Shown here piece by piece: positions 34,331 to 45,677 of a stretch of DNA of 64,000 bases; the first letter of the stretch is position 1; every line of letters begins with the position of its first letter. A program made the translations under genes and the position numbers. The stretch is from positions 7,564,001-7,628,000 of the forward strand of contig CM034103.1 in the NCBI GenBank assembly GCA_019914945.1. The letters are read 5' to 3'. Origin of the DNA: Typha latifolia (Eukaryota > Streptophyta > Magnoliopsida > Poales > Typhaceae). Under the pieces are notes generated by a model, which saw nothing but the letters and a program-made list of their open reading frames with translations, was not told the DNA's origin and did no database searches.

Positions 34331-35779
34331 AGCTGGTAACCGAGCCACCGTTCCTCGGACACGCGCTTTTTATGACGACAATCAGAGCCATAGCTGCACG
34401 GCGAGATGATGAAGAAGAGATTCTCCCAATATAGGAGGAGGAAATAGTTGCGGGGACTTCCACCCGCGGAACCACCTGATCTAATTAGAATACGGAAGAA
34501 CCTATTGTTCAAGCCGTATTGGGGTCTTTTTCTGAACAAATGGAAATCAAGAAACAGATGATGATGGAGATGATGCGAGAATTACGGGCGACAAGGGAAG
34601 CCATGGCGAATGGGAATGCACCATCGATCCCACAACGCGAGTCCACTCCCATGAACCCACCGCCACTGGTTCAGAATTTGCAACCACAAGAGCCGCTGCT
34701 ACACCACCCTATGGGCAGAGACAAGCAAGGATGGTTCCACTAGGGCCAGTTGCAGGTGAACCCATCCAATGAGTGAACCACTATGGAGATCACCTTGGAG
34801 ATCAAGATCCGTGGGCGGGTCAATACGATCCGGAACCACGGCGAGTTAATCAAAACCAAAGGAGGATTATCAACCCTTCATGGTGCATCCTCCTCCGGTT
34901 AGACAAGGATTTCGATATGATCCGGAATGAAACAACGGCATCCGTGGACAAATCGTGCATCTCGAATTTCCCGAGTTCAAAGGTGGCGATCCGATCGATT
35001 GGTTGTATAGGGCGGAGCAATTCTTCTCATACCAAGGTACGGTGGAAAAATACAAGGTGACGCTTGTGAGCTTCCATCTTGAAGATGCGGCGCTTTATTG
35101 GTTTCGAGAAGCCAATTCCAATGAGGCTATCGAAACTTGGGTTGAATTTTTTGACGATATCACGCGGCGATTTGGAGCGTTGGGGTATGAAGACTTCAAT
35201 GCTCTCCTCTCAAAGACGGTGCAAAAGACCACGGTTGGGGCATACCAAGAAGAGTTGGAGAGGATAAGTACCCGATGTCAACCCCGATGGACGAATCAGC
35301 AACTTCGCAGCACCTTCATCTCTGGGTTGCAAGGTGACATACAAGCTGACGTGAGGGCTTTAAGGCCTAGAACTTTAAAGGAGGCTTTCGAAGATGCAGT
35401 GCTCATGGAAGACAAACATAGGGCCATGAAGTTACACCTGAAACAGAATTGGACGAGCCAAGGAAGCCGCAATCAAGCTCAACCAACCATAGCGGCGGGA
35501 AATATTACAAACGTACCAAGGACCGCTGCTGCAATGGTGCCTCCTCGAGCACTCCGAAAGCCATCCCAAGATGTGAAGTACGCACCTAGAGGTCCGGGAC
35601 GAGCACTCACACCTTCTCAAGTGGAGGAACGAAGAGCCAAAAGCCTATGCTTTTGTTGTGATGAGAAGTTTGTACCCGAGCATCGCGCTAAACCAATGGG
35701 ATTGATGATGCTAATAGATGGATTGGAGGATGTGGAGGATGAGTTTGCAGCTGAAAATGGAGCTGTGGCTGGACATTAA
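34331..35779 (+). pseudogene. Gypsy E gag
   Basis: The N-terminal region (34519-34743, Met-rich helix EQMEIKKQMMMEMMREL, then Pro-rich) is followed by the retrotransposon gag core in frame at 34955-35779 ([61 protein letters not shown]). A basic Gln/Arg-rich stretch and a zinc knuckle fragment CFCCDEKFVPEHR come next. The 274-codon core is open, the longest intact gag in the window. N-terminal frames are broken between 34743 and 34955. Confidence 0.85.
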
Positions 35780-37095
35780 GGAGAAGTAGCTGAGGAGCAA
35801 CCCGTGGAGGACATGATAGCCGATATCTCCCTCCATGCCTATTTAGGGACAGCCGCGCCAAAGACTTTGCGGGTGAACGGTCAAACCCAGCGTTCCTATT
35901 TAAGGCTGGCCCAAAACTGTACATGGACAATGATGAAGTCGAACGTGAAGAAATATATGCGTGAATGCCACATCTGCCAACGAGTCAAATCGGAGACGGT
36001 CAAACCCAACGAGCTGTTGCAACTACTGCCTATACCAGAGCATATTTGGGAGAATATCTCCATGGACTTTATCGAAGGCTGCCGGAGGTTCGAGGACAAT
36101 TGGTGGTGTTTGTTGTGGTGGATAGGCTCAGCAAATATGCTCATTTCATAACATTGTCTCACCCGTTTTCAGTGAAAAAGGTTGCTGAAATTTTTCTTCA
36201 GGAAGTGGCGCGCTTACATGAGATGCCTAGACCGATCGTGTCAGACCGGGATCGCATCTTCGTCAGCGAGTTTTGGTCCGAGTTCTTCAGATTTTAAGGG
36301 ACTCAAATCAACCTTAGTTCAGCTTATCACCCCGAGACGAATGGCCAAACCAAGGTGGTGAATTGCGGACTGGAGCAATACTTGTGATGCTTTGTGGTGG
36401 ACCGACCAAAGGATTGGGTCAAATTCCTTCCATGGGCCGAGTGGTCATACAATACCGCTCATCACTCTAGCATAGGGATGACCCCCTTTGAGGCAGTTTA
36501 TGGGCGCACTCCCCCGGTCTTGTGCACTTACGATAGACTCGCGGCGGGAGATAGAACCGAGCTCGACTTGGAACTTGCATATCAAGATGAAACATTGAGA
36601 CGACTCAAGATTCACCTAGCAACAACCCAAAACCGCATGAAGCAGACTCATGACAAGGGCCGGCGTGAGCGAGAATTTGAGGTGGATCAATGGGTGTTCG
36701 TTCGAGCTCAATCGTACTGGCAATCCAATGTGAGACCAATTTTGAACCTGAAGTTGGGTTACAAGTACTATGGTCCGTACCGAGTGCTACAACGAATTGG
36801 TCCAGTAGCTTACCTGTTGGACCTACCTGAGGGAACTATAATACATCCTATCTTCCATGTATCGGCATTGAAGGCCCAGATCGGGCCTAACCATGTGGTG
36901 GGTTCAGCCTTGCCTGAACCAATGGAGGAAGATAGCTCCACTAAACCGGTCCGAGTCTTAGGCCGCAAGAGAAGATGCCATGGATCCAGATTGGAGATCG
37001 AAGTGCTGATCAAGTGGCTGGGCAAACCAATTGACAAGTCTACATGGGAGCTAGAGTCAGATATCATGGATTGCTTCCCAAATTTCAAACCTTGA
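35780..37095 (+). pseudogene. Gypsy E integrase with C-terminal chromodomain
   Basis: After a short protease-leader trace (DISLHAYLGTAAPKTLRVNG) the frame jumps directly into the integrase zinc region (YMRECHICQRVKSE). The rve core follows: SMDFIEG (first Asp), VVDRLSKYAHF, VSDRDRIFVSEFW (second Asp). The third acidic residue is lost: GQTKVVN has Lys where family members, including gypsy C, have Glu. Two stops are transitions (CAA to TAA at 36295-36297; CGA to TGA near 36386). From 36394 to 37095 the frame is open and ends with a chromodomain (VLIKWLGKPIDKSTWELESDI). PR, RT and RNase H are deleted. Confidence 0.87.
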
Positions 37096-37122
37096 GGACA
37101 AGGTTGCGGAGGCGTGGTGGAT

Positions 37123-38043
37123 TGATACGATTTGGACTTCACTGATGTCGTCTCCAGCAGGGATACTCTTTAAGGGTATCTTTGTTTCTTGTTTTAATGT
37201 TTAATTCCTAAGAAAATAAGTTTTCTGTAAGTCGCATTCAAACGCGGGTGGAGTGCGTTCAAATGTGGTTGTGAACATCTGTATCACATCCAGAGAGTGT
37301 GAATTGTGCATTTGAACGTGACGTTCGAACGCGCTGTGAAGACAAGTGCGTTCGGTCGCGCGTTCGAATGCCTGCATTGCATTCGCAAATCTAGAGAAGA
37401 GCGAACTAGGTGCGTTCGAACGTGAGCGGGCGCATTCGAACGCGGTCGGCGATAATGTACTATTTAGGCTTAATTTTGAATTGTTTGGTTAGCCTCTAAA
37501 GGATATGGATGGCAACCATAGATTCATTATTGAAGAATTAAGTTTTGCCTTGCCTCCTTCGTCTTCTTTGCTCTTGTTCTTTTGATCCCTAGCGATGCCG
37601 CTTCTAACCTCCCTCGACTGACCAATCACCCTAGTCCCTTAGGAGTGGCCCTCTCCTCCCCCTTCTTCCAATCTATCCAACATTTGCCCTAACCCTTCCA
37701 TCAACCATAACCCTTCCACCACCACTTTTCACCGGTGCCACCCCATTAATGCCGGTCCATCCACAACCACCATCATCTAGGATCTTGTGCCTCCATCCAT
37801 GGATCCTAATTAGATCCCCTGATATTTGTCCACTAATTGGATGATATCTCGAGATTTATATTTCTTATTCGCCTGAAACTAGATTCGTTGAAAGGTCTTT
37901 TCCGGAGCTACAATATATCAAAATCTCAGATCGATCCGACGGCGACATCTTTCAAGATCTATTTAGAAAGTTCCGTGCTAGATCTAGTCCAGATCTGAAA
38001 ATCGAAAAAGATCGAACCTTAGCCAAAATGGGAGATCATATCA
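37123..38043 (+). repeat. Gypsy E 3' LTR
   Basis: 921 bp, TGATACGATTTGGACTTC to GATCATATCA. It is preceded by the usual CTTGAGGACAAGG...GGCGTGGTGG gypsy polypurine-side context and followed by TSD GAGAT. Confidence 0.92.
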
Positions 38044-38938
38044 GAGATTAGAAATTAGGAGGGACCTTGCCAACGGTAGAGGTGGTAGGTTGGTGAAGAG
38101 GGAGGAAAGAGATTACGGTAGAGAGAAGATAGAGAGGCAAGAAACCAATAATCCAATAGCATAATAATTTTGGCTGCCATCCACACCTTTATAGAGGGTA
38201 GCCAACAAGCCAAAATAACAATAATTAACCCTAATTCTAGTGGACTCCCACCGATCACGTTCGAACACGCCCGATCGCGTTCGAATGTACAAAATGGGAT
38301 CTTTGTCGATGCGAACCTAATGTAGACGTTCGAATGCGCATTTCACGTTCTCTATTTTTGCGAATCTGATGCACGCGTTCGCAAAGACATTCGAACGCGA
38401 TTCTTTCCGCGTTCGAATGTGACCCTTTCCGCGTTCGAACGTGACCTACAGGAAATTTATTTTAATGAAAACAATTAACTAATTAATAAAAAAGACTCTA
38501 ACAAGGTGTATCAATATTATTCGGATATCTATAGAATATTCTGTGAATATTTTCCTGAAAATGCGCAGAGCTGAATTTTGCTAATTAAATAAAATCCTAA
38601 CATACTAGGACTTTTTCTAAACCACATAAGAATAATAAATATGATAACTAGACTTGATCTATCAAGCCCAATGTCTTTCAAGGTGATCCGTTCTAGTCTA
38701 AATCACATCATTCTACCACGCTTCCGTTCACCTTGTCCTCAAGGTAAGAAGTAGTCCTCATCTATGAAAAGACGTCTCTTTAGTAACCTCGAAATTGCCT
38801 TCATGATGTTTTGGTGTGGTCTTTCTTGTAGTCAGCATCTGGTCCGAGGAAGATATGCTCTGTGATAGCCTCCTATAAGTCCTCAAAACACCCTCATGAC
38901 TGGCCTCCAGAGTTTGGTGGAAGTGCTCCAATAATTTT

Positions 38939-41672
38939 TGTAACACCCACAACTTTAAACACGTGCATGACACGAGCCCATATGGCATGTGCGTGGCATC
39001 TGACCATTTGCTTAGTTACTAACAATCAAATAAACCTGTATCAACATCATAAATTTATTCGCAACATCTAAACTAAGAATAAAACAAGTTTAACTGTCAA
39101 CAACACACGAATAACCCTACTTGGGCCCCACACAGGTCACAACACATCATCAAGAGCTTTTCACCACAACATAAACACAACGGTGGTATATACATAATTA
39201 TACAAGTACAAAGTCACCTGCTAAAATATAGGACAAGGATAAAGACACACTTTGGAGGATGTCTACGAAGACATAAAATAAGATAACTCATCTAACGCAA
39301 AACACTAACCACACACTACTCTTCACTCACTGGCAAGATCTCTAAGGGAGTACTCTACTCTGCTCGTTCACCTGGATTTTTGGAAAGGAGAAAACGAAGA
39401 GAGTCATAAGCTAAAGGCTTAGTGAATAGACCCTATCCCGAATAAGTGATGTCAAATAGAGAGTAAATCATGTACTGGATAATATGAATTAGAAAGCAGC
39501 ATGATGCCATGTATGAGCATGTATATATGTATCCTCAATTACATATATATGAATGAAGTCAATTTTTATGAATGAGCATATTATATCCTCAACAAAAAAA
39601 TATATCACATGATGAAATTACCATATTACATCACCGAATATAACAACATATCATGTATAACAATTATGATCAAATAACACATTAATGATGATGCATGATG
39701 CATGCCAACCACCAGATAATCGTATATGTCAGAGCCATATATAATCCACATATTTCTCACTATCACAATCATCTATCTCAACTTTGAATATCATCTACCA
39801 TGCTGGACTACGGTGCCGACCCAAACTCGATACACATCATGTCACAAGCTCAAAGCATACTCTGTCATATGCTAAGAGTATATCAATGATAGGTGTACCC
39901 TATCATACGCTAAAAGTACAACCATCACCTATCACCATACTCTACCATACGCTAAGAGTATGTCAGAAGAAAGTAATCATACCCTACCATACTCTAAGGG
40001 TATATTAATGATAGTTGTACCCTATCATACGCTAAAAGTACAATCATCACCTATCACCATACTCTGCCATACGCTAAGAGTATGTCCAGTACCAGTTCGG
40101 ACGAGATACCGTTCTAGCCATCACATCATATCACATCACATCACATACACATGTACTTTTATGATTTCCTATACATGATAGATTATATGCATATATCCAG
40201 TATTGCAGCAGATCATGCAACTCAGGAATTTAGGTGGTAAAGAAGTCAAGAGAAAAATGATGTAATTCAACTCCAACCATGTATCTAACATATGCATACT
40301 CCTGCTAGTCTATCACATGCATACTCATGATAGAGATTATCCCGACATAAAATCATAACAGTATAATCATCTCCAATCATCTCTATATATCACTAATATA
40401 TCATATCCCAGATTAGCCTAATTCTATGCATGATAAAAAATATGCTCGACTGTAATCATCTCTAGATAAAGTCATATAATCATGCTGGAGGCCAAAACAT
40501 GTGTGTACATAAGATATAATATATCCTAATTTGAGAAAGGCGTCTAGGGGATAAGACTACTCACCCCACTGCAAATACCAAACAACCACTCATTCAGTTG
40601 CTACGACAACGATCAAGCCTCGATAGCTAGGCCCATAGGGTTTTAAACAGGGGGGTCGGGATCTAAAATTATTTATAACAAATAATGTCAATTTTTCTAT
40701 TCATTAAAATTAGCCTAGTAGAAAGATAGTTTCTTGTTGTAATTATGTACTCTTCATTTCTATATTTGTTTTTTTATTTATTAACCATAATTATATTATT
40801 TAATAGTGTATTTAAAATATAATTATCTACCTATTATTCTCCTTGATAATTAAGAAAATAAAAATTAAGTTACTGCAAATAATTACGTAAGAATACACGT
40901 ACATAACCCTAATAATTACTATTACCTACCTAGGATTAAAATAGTAATTTATATTGCAGGTATTTTGCTAAACATGATATAATTAGAATTATTTACTAAC
41001 TATGATATAATTATATTTAATTTATATAAATTAAATACATTAAATTAAGTAACTAATTGAATAATTAATAACATAATCAAATATAATTAGTAATAAATAA
41101 TGTGCATATATATATATATATATATATATGTAAACTATACACAATGTTGGGCCGAGCCCAGCACCACTTGCAGGGGTGCAGTCTAAGAGGAAAGAAGGGA
41201 AGAAAGAGGAGGAGAAGAAGAAGAAGAAGAAGAAGAAAGAGAAAGCGGGGAAGAGGGTTGGGCCGCAAGGGAGGGGTACGGCCGCTGGTGGCCACTCAGC
41301 GGCTGGCCTCTTACCGACGGCTCAAACCTCCTGCGTCTCGAACGGCTACTAACAAAAAGGAAGAGCAAGAGAGAGAGAGAGAGAGAGCTAGAGAGAGAGA
41401 GAGAATACAGGGAAGAGAGAGAGAGAGAGAGAGAGAGATTATTAGGGAGAGAAAAAGTGGATCACGCGGCAGCGACGGAGTGGCCAATGGGCTGGGTCCC
41501 GCCTCCACGCGTCGCCGCGGCGTTGACAAGAGTGACTCGGTGGAGGTGCGTGGCACCCCCACTGCGCCATAGCATTCATGGCATGCTGGGCACGAGGCCA
41601 GCCACAGCGTGGCCGATCGCATCGTGCCCAGCATGCATTAGTTTTTTTTTTAACCCTACTTGGGTTGTTACA
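38939..41672 (-). mobile_element. Solo LTR F4 (minus) inside gypsy D
   Basis: TGTAACACCCACAAC...CTACTTGGGTTGTTACA, 2734 bp, perfect TSD ATTTT (38934-38938 and 41673-41677). It carries the F-family landmarks inverted: GC-rich end with (GAA)n at 41212-41236 and (GA)n at 41370-41440, (TA)n at 41105-41130, and a long AT-rich middle. A strong inverted repeat lies at 41579-41636 (GGCACGAGGCCAGCCAC / GTGGCCGATCGCATCGTGCC). No coding region. Confidence 0.93.
39878..40085. repeat. Direct duplication of an 87-bp unit in LTR F4
   Basis: 39878-39964 and 39999-40085 match almost base for base (GTATATYAATGATAGKTGTACC...CGCTAAGAGTATGTC), spaced about 121 bp. Each unit holds an 8-bp hairpin arm pair CATACTCT/AGAGTATG. 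Related but single blocks occur in other F LTRs (for example near 30060 and 30110 in F5). Confidence 0.85.
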
Positions 41673-41800
41673 ATTTTTGTCGTAACCCATCATCCGCGGG
41701 CACCCAGATGCACCCGCAGTCCAGCAGTAGTCTGCCTTAGTTCTCTAGCTTTGAATGGCGCTCCAGATCATTCAACACCTCTTGTAACAACCTCTTAACA

Positions 41801-43090
41801 TTTGGGTCAGATGTACATGCTTACCTCATCTTGTCAAGAAAAGGAAAAGCGGGAGAAGATAAGGCTACGAGCTCGACGATATCGGGTTGGTGCGATAGTG
41901 CATCCATCGCTTTATTTTCTATCCCCTTCTTGTACTGAATTTCATAATCATACCCTAGCAATTTTGTGACCCATTTCTGCTATGCCGGAGTGTGAATAGG
42001 CTATCTCATAAAGTATGGAAGACTCCTTTGATCGGTTCGAATAATAAATCGCCTACCGATCAAATAAAACCTCCATTTCATCACAGCGTGAAGGATTGCC
42101 AACATTTCCCTCTCGTAAATCAGCAATTGTTGAGATTTTTGTGATAAAACCGTGCTTAGAAAGGCTATGGGATATCCTCATTGCATTAGTATAGATCTTA
42201 TGCCAACCCCCATGCATCTCATTCCACAACGAACTCTTTGGTGAAGTCCGGTAGAGCTAGAACAAGCGTCGTTGTCATTACTATTTTTAATTATTCAAAT
42301 GCTGTAGTGGCTTCCTCTGTCCATCTAGAAGAGTCCTTCCTCAGCAATGAAGTGAGAGGAGCAGTGATCTTGCCATACGGGATGATGAAGCGACGATAAT
42401 ACCCTGTCAGCCCTAAGAAGCCACGCAATCCTGTGGTGGAAGTAGGGATCAGCCAAGCTATCATACACGCCACCTTTTAAGGATCCACCGCTACTCTTTC
42501 CACTATTATGATGTGGCCTAAATATTCCACTTGTGGTACTCCCCATAGGCACTTAGACTTCTTAACCTTCAGCTAGTTTTGCTTCAACAAATCCAGCACA
42601 TCCTCTAAATGTCGCAGATGCTCCATTTTGGTCCTACTGTACATCAAAATGTCGTCAAAAAATATCATGACATTTTGTCGTAGCAGGAGGATAAAAATAT
42701 CATTCATGAGGCTTTGAAAAGTTGCTGGAGCATTGGTGAGCCGAACGGCATCACTCAGAACTCGTAGTGCCCGTCCGGAGTCCAAAATGCGGTTTTGTGC
42801 ATATCCGCCGGGTGAACTCTAATTTGATGATATTGAGCCCTCAAGTCAAGCTTACTGAATATGGTCGCCCTACAAACTCATCCCGCAGCTCCTCTATGAC
42901 TAGAATGGGATACCGGTCCTTGACGGTGATAATGTTTAGTGCCCGGTAGTCGACACAAAAATACCACGACCCATCCTTCTTTCTCACCAATAATACGAGC
43001 GATGAGTAAGAACTATGACTTAGTTGCATGAGGCCTTGCTCCAACATCTCAGCCACCATTTTGGAGATAGCTTCCTTCTACACATGTGGA
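41801..43090 (-). pseudogene. Gypsy D reverse transcriptase and RNase H
   Basis: Read on the minus strand: [48 protein letters not shown], then LTNAPATFQSLMNDIF, the catalytic block IFFDDILMYSR (FFDD in place of YADD/FVDD; both Asp kept), the tether region [16 protein letters not shown] and RNase H (SSRWTEEATTAFE, YEIQ-like). It is split into frames near 42570, 42470 and 41940 by stops and indels. RT copies element RNA to cDNA; this copy is dead. Confidence 0.87.
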
Positions 43091-43480
43091 TACTGATACA
43101 GTCTCACATTCGCCGGTGCAGCTCTCCGCCTGAAGCTTCATGCCGCCGTCTCCAATAGTAACCTCAAACCCTGCAGTCGGTTCAGCGTCCAAGCCCATCT
43201 TCCTCACCAACCTCTCATCTAGAAAGTTGTGTATACTCCCGAAATTGATAAGGATGTGCACACAATGCTTTCTAACAAGTCTGTCAACCTGCAATGTCCT
43301 TAGCTTGAAAGTACCCAAATATGCATGCATCGATATCTCAGCTTAGATATCTTCCTCCGCGCCTTCCTCCACATCCTCCCCATGGACCACCTCTGGTACT
43401 CTCCATCACCAACAACCTCATTGTCCTCCTTGAGATCGTCGATGAGCATCACACTCCCGATCAGTTTGGAACACCAACGA
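43049..43480 (-). pseudogene. Gypsy D aspartic protease, active site altered
   Basis: Minus strand frame with HAYLGTFKLRTLQVDRLV followed by ILINFGSIHNFLDERLV. The gypsy protease signature is D-[ST]-G-[ST]-HNF; here it reads N-F-G-S-I-HNF, so the catalytic Asp and the next Ser are gone. It lies between gag and RT as expected. The same HAYLG leader remains in gypsy E, where the rest of the protease is deleted. Confidence 0.82.
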
Positions 43481-43495
43481 CCGAGGGTGAAACGT

Positions 43496-44858
43496 TCATC
43501 GTATCGAAAGCAAAGCCCCTTCGCCTTTCGCTCCTCCACCTGGGTAGGTGCGGGAGTTCGAATGGGGGGGTCTTGTGCCTCCTCTAACACTGGAATTAGG
43601 TCTCAAAGGTGGTCGTGCCCCTGTACTAGCAGCTACTGCCCTTGAACTACTAGAATTTCCAACTGGCGTTCTCGGCACAAACCACCCATCTCGGTTGCCC
43701 CAACTTGCCTTCGCTGCCATTTTTAGAGCCTTATGCCTTTGCTCCATCCTCACGGCCTTCTTGGAGGCCTCCTCAAGAGTGGTAGGACATAGATCACGAA
43801 TGTCCACTTGGATCTCCTCTCGCAGTCCTAAAATAAAAGTGCTCATCAATGTCGGTTCGGGCCAAGGTGGCTCGCACCGACTACTAACTCTTTCGAATTC
43901 TTCTTGGTACTCTGACACGGTTGTCCTCTGAACTATTTTTCTTAATATGGCAGCAAAATCTTTATACACCGCTGTCCCAAATCTACGTGTGATTCTCCTA
44001 TAAAATTCTGCCCAACTAGTAAGTCCACCTCGAGCGGCCGATCGGCACCAATGCAACGCCGTCTCCTGGATGTGAAAGCTTGCCATTTTCACCTTTGCAT
44101 CCTCCGCTGTCCTTTGACAGTCAAAATACTGCTCCACTTGAAATAACCAATTCGTCGAATCTCCGCCTTAAAATTTTAGAAAGTCCAAGCGTGCGGTTCT
44201 CCCCCGGATAGCATTATCAGGCTCGCGAAAGGTCCTTGGTTCAGGTCTGAACTGTTGTGGTTGCTACTCTCTTTCTTGGAATCCTCAAACACATCCAACC
44301 CCATCTCCAAAGGGATCAACATAATCATCAGAGTTCCAATCTTCTTCATCAATGAAGCGCACTAGAGCTGCGCACCTCTTAGGTTCCACCACCGTCAGCC
44401 TCGGGTTATGTACCGAAGGTGGAGGATGTTGTGTAGGAATAGGTAAAAGTGGCTCATTGACATTAACATGTTGTACCTGGGCCTGTGGGACGTTAGTTCA
44501 GTCTGGTTCCATCGCTGGTCCTTCTTGCGGCACCAATCTTTGTCGAGGAGATGATGAAGCCAACTGGTTCATGACGTACTCCTTCAAGGCATTATGATCA
44601 GTCTGTATTGCATCCACCCGCTGCAGCAATGTTTGGAACATGCCCCTAAGTTCATCTATTAAGCCCATGCTCATACCCACTAGCGTCGGTTGACTCAGCC
44701 CTACCGTGGCCGCACCAAGGGGCTCGACCTCTTAGTTAGGATTTTTGTGGGTCGAGTCTTCCGCTATTGGTGTGCCCTCCATTGATCTCCTTGATATCAT
44801 CAACCTTGTCTCCATCATTAATGGAGGTCCGAGATTCGCCGGGCTTTGATACCAACTA
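43496..44858 (-). pseudogene. Gypsy D gag
   Basis: The gag core (44137-43496, 213 codons, open) has EQYFDCQRTAEDAKVKMASF, FYRRITRRFGTAVYKDFAAI, EEFERVSSRCEPPW and TLMSTFILGLREEIQVDIRDL. The N-terminal part at 44680-44498 has MSMGLIDELRGMFQTLLQRVD. The spacer between them holds stops. There is no clear CCHC knuckle after the core, only GLCFRYDERFTLGRW. The gag family is the same as in gypsy C. Confidence 0.85.
44842..44855 (-). other. Primer binding site, gypsy D
   Basis: Minus strand TTGGTATCAAAGCC, a few bases inside the right (5') LTR, tRNA-Met type with one change. It fixes the orientation of gypsy D as minus. Confidence 0.8.
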
Positions 44859-45677
44859 TGACAAACTGGCTTGATCCGATTCGTAGCGGTTAAGATTCAG
44901 GTCTGCACGGGATTTGGGATCCGTGGGTGGAGGCATGGATTCTTAGGTATAGGATGGAGGTGATGATGGAGTGGAGGTCGAGTAGTTGATGGAGGTGGCT
45001 CGGCAATAGATGATGGTGGTGGTGATTCAAGGCTATGATTGGCCTACAATTGTGGTAAAAACTATATAGGAGGTAGAGACGGTTAAGATAAAAAGACGAA
45101 GGGGGGAGAAGTAGGCCTGCACTACAGAACAAGGGGGATCGATGGCAAAGGGAGATTAGAAGCTAGACGAGACCGTGCCAACGAAAAAGGTAGCGCTGGT
45201 TGGTAAAGGAGGAGAGAGATGTAGAGGCCGGCAGCCTAGTTGAGAGAGATGCCAGGGCAAAAGTCAATTAATCTTTTATTCTAAACATATCTAAGATATA
45301 AGCCATAAAGCCCTATTTATAGAGATTAAATCAAAAAGTCTAAAACAAATTTAACTAAACCAGTCTTCCTTATTTTCTCGGATTAACCCTTCGTTTCGCC
45401 ATAGAAAGATTTCGAATCTGGAGAAGTTCTGAATACCATAGCTATATATCTAGAGGTTGGCGATCTTATCCACTAGTTTGATATTATTCAAATATCTGTA
45501 GAATATTCTGTGAATATTTTTCCAAAATTATACAAAGCTGAATTTTGCTAATTAAATAAAATCCTAACATACTAAGACTTTGAGTAGACCACATAAGAAT
45601 AATAAATAAGATAACTAGACTTGATCTATTAAGCCCAATGTCTTTCGAGGTGATCCGATCTAGTCCGAATCGCATCA
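44859..45677 (-). repeat. Gypsy D 5' LTR (intact copy)
   Basis: About 819 bp, TGACAAACTGGCTTGATCC...AATCGCATCA in plus sense. It aligns with the split left LTR. The exact inner border is uncertain by a few bases because the two LTR ends differ there. It carries no GCGTTCGAACGC palindrome, unlike the LTRs of families C and E. Confidence 0.87.

Larger units (their letters stand above)
33416..38043 (+). mobile_element. Gypsy E: short non-autonomous Ty3/gypsy chromovirus derivative
   Basis: 4628 bp with TSD GAGAT on both sides (33411-33415 and 38044-38048). LTRs 915 and 921 bp, TGATACGATTT...GATCRTATCA. The internal region has gag, a trace of the protease leader, integrase and chromodomain, but no reverse transcriptase or RNase H. 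It is nested in the C-family solo LTR. The close LTR pair and perfect TSD suggest it is among the younger insertions. Confidence 0.92.
33004..38514 (-). mobile_element. Solo LTR of gypsy family C inside the gypsy D LTR, split by gypsy E
   Basis: Minus-sense copy of the gypsy C LTR: right end AAGACTCTAACAAGGTGTATCA is the reverse of the C LTR start (TGATACACCTTGTTAGAGTC type), left end TTATAGGGATTCTATAG is its 3' end. Perfect TSD ATATT (32999-33003 and 38515-38519). About 880 bp without gypsy E. It has only one copy of the PBS-like unit that is repeated three times in the gypsy C LTRs. TTCGAA palindromes lie at 38265-38450. Confidence 0.9.
32372..38710 (-). repeat. Gypsy D 3' LTR, split by the C-family solo LTR
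   Basis: Two pieces, 32372-33003 and 38520-38710, align end to end with the intact 5' LTR 44859-45677 (CTGGCTTGATCCGATT...CTAGTTTGATATT | ATTCGGATATCTATAGAATATTCTG...). The break point carries TSD ATATT. Confidence 0.9.
38711..41800 (-). pseudogene. Gypsy D integrase N-terminal remnant, split by LTR F4
   Basis: On the minus strand, 41800 to 41678 joins to 38938 downwards: VLNDLERHSKLEN, GLRQKLLEHFHQTLEASHEGVLRTYRRL, the pre-integrase region also seen in gypsy C (GLRQKLLERFHQSQEASHDGVLRTYRR). After YRRL the sequence leaves the family and soon reaches the 3' LTR, so the catalytic integrase core and C-terminus are deleted. Confidence 0.72.
32372..45677 (-). mobile_element. Gypsy D: Ty3/gypsy element inserted in the MULE
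   Basis: LTRs in direct orientation at 32372-33003 plus 38520-38710 (left, the 3' LTR) and 44859-45677 (right, the 5' LTR). The PBS beside the right LTR fixes the orientation as minus. TSD CATGC (32367-32371) / CATAC (45678-45682); removal restores the MULE reading. The gag, protease, RT, RNase H order is present, but most of the integrase and any chromodomain are missing. It contains the family C solo LTR with gypsy E (in its 3' LTR) and LTR F4 (in its integrase remnant). Confidence 0.88.
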
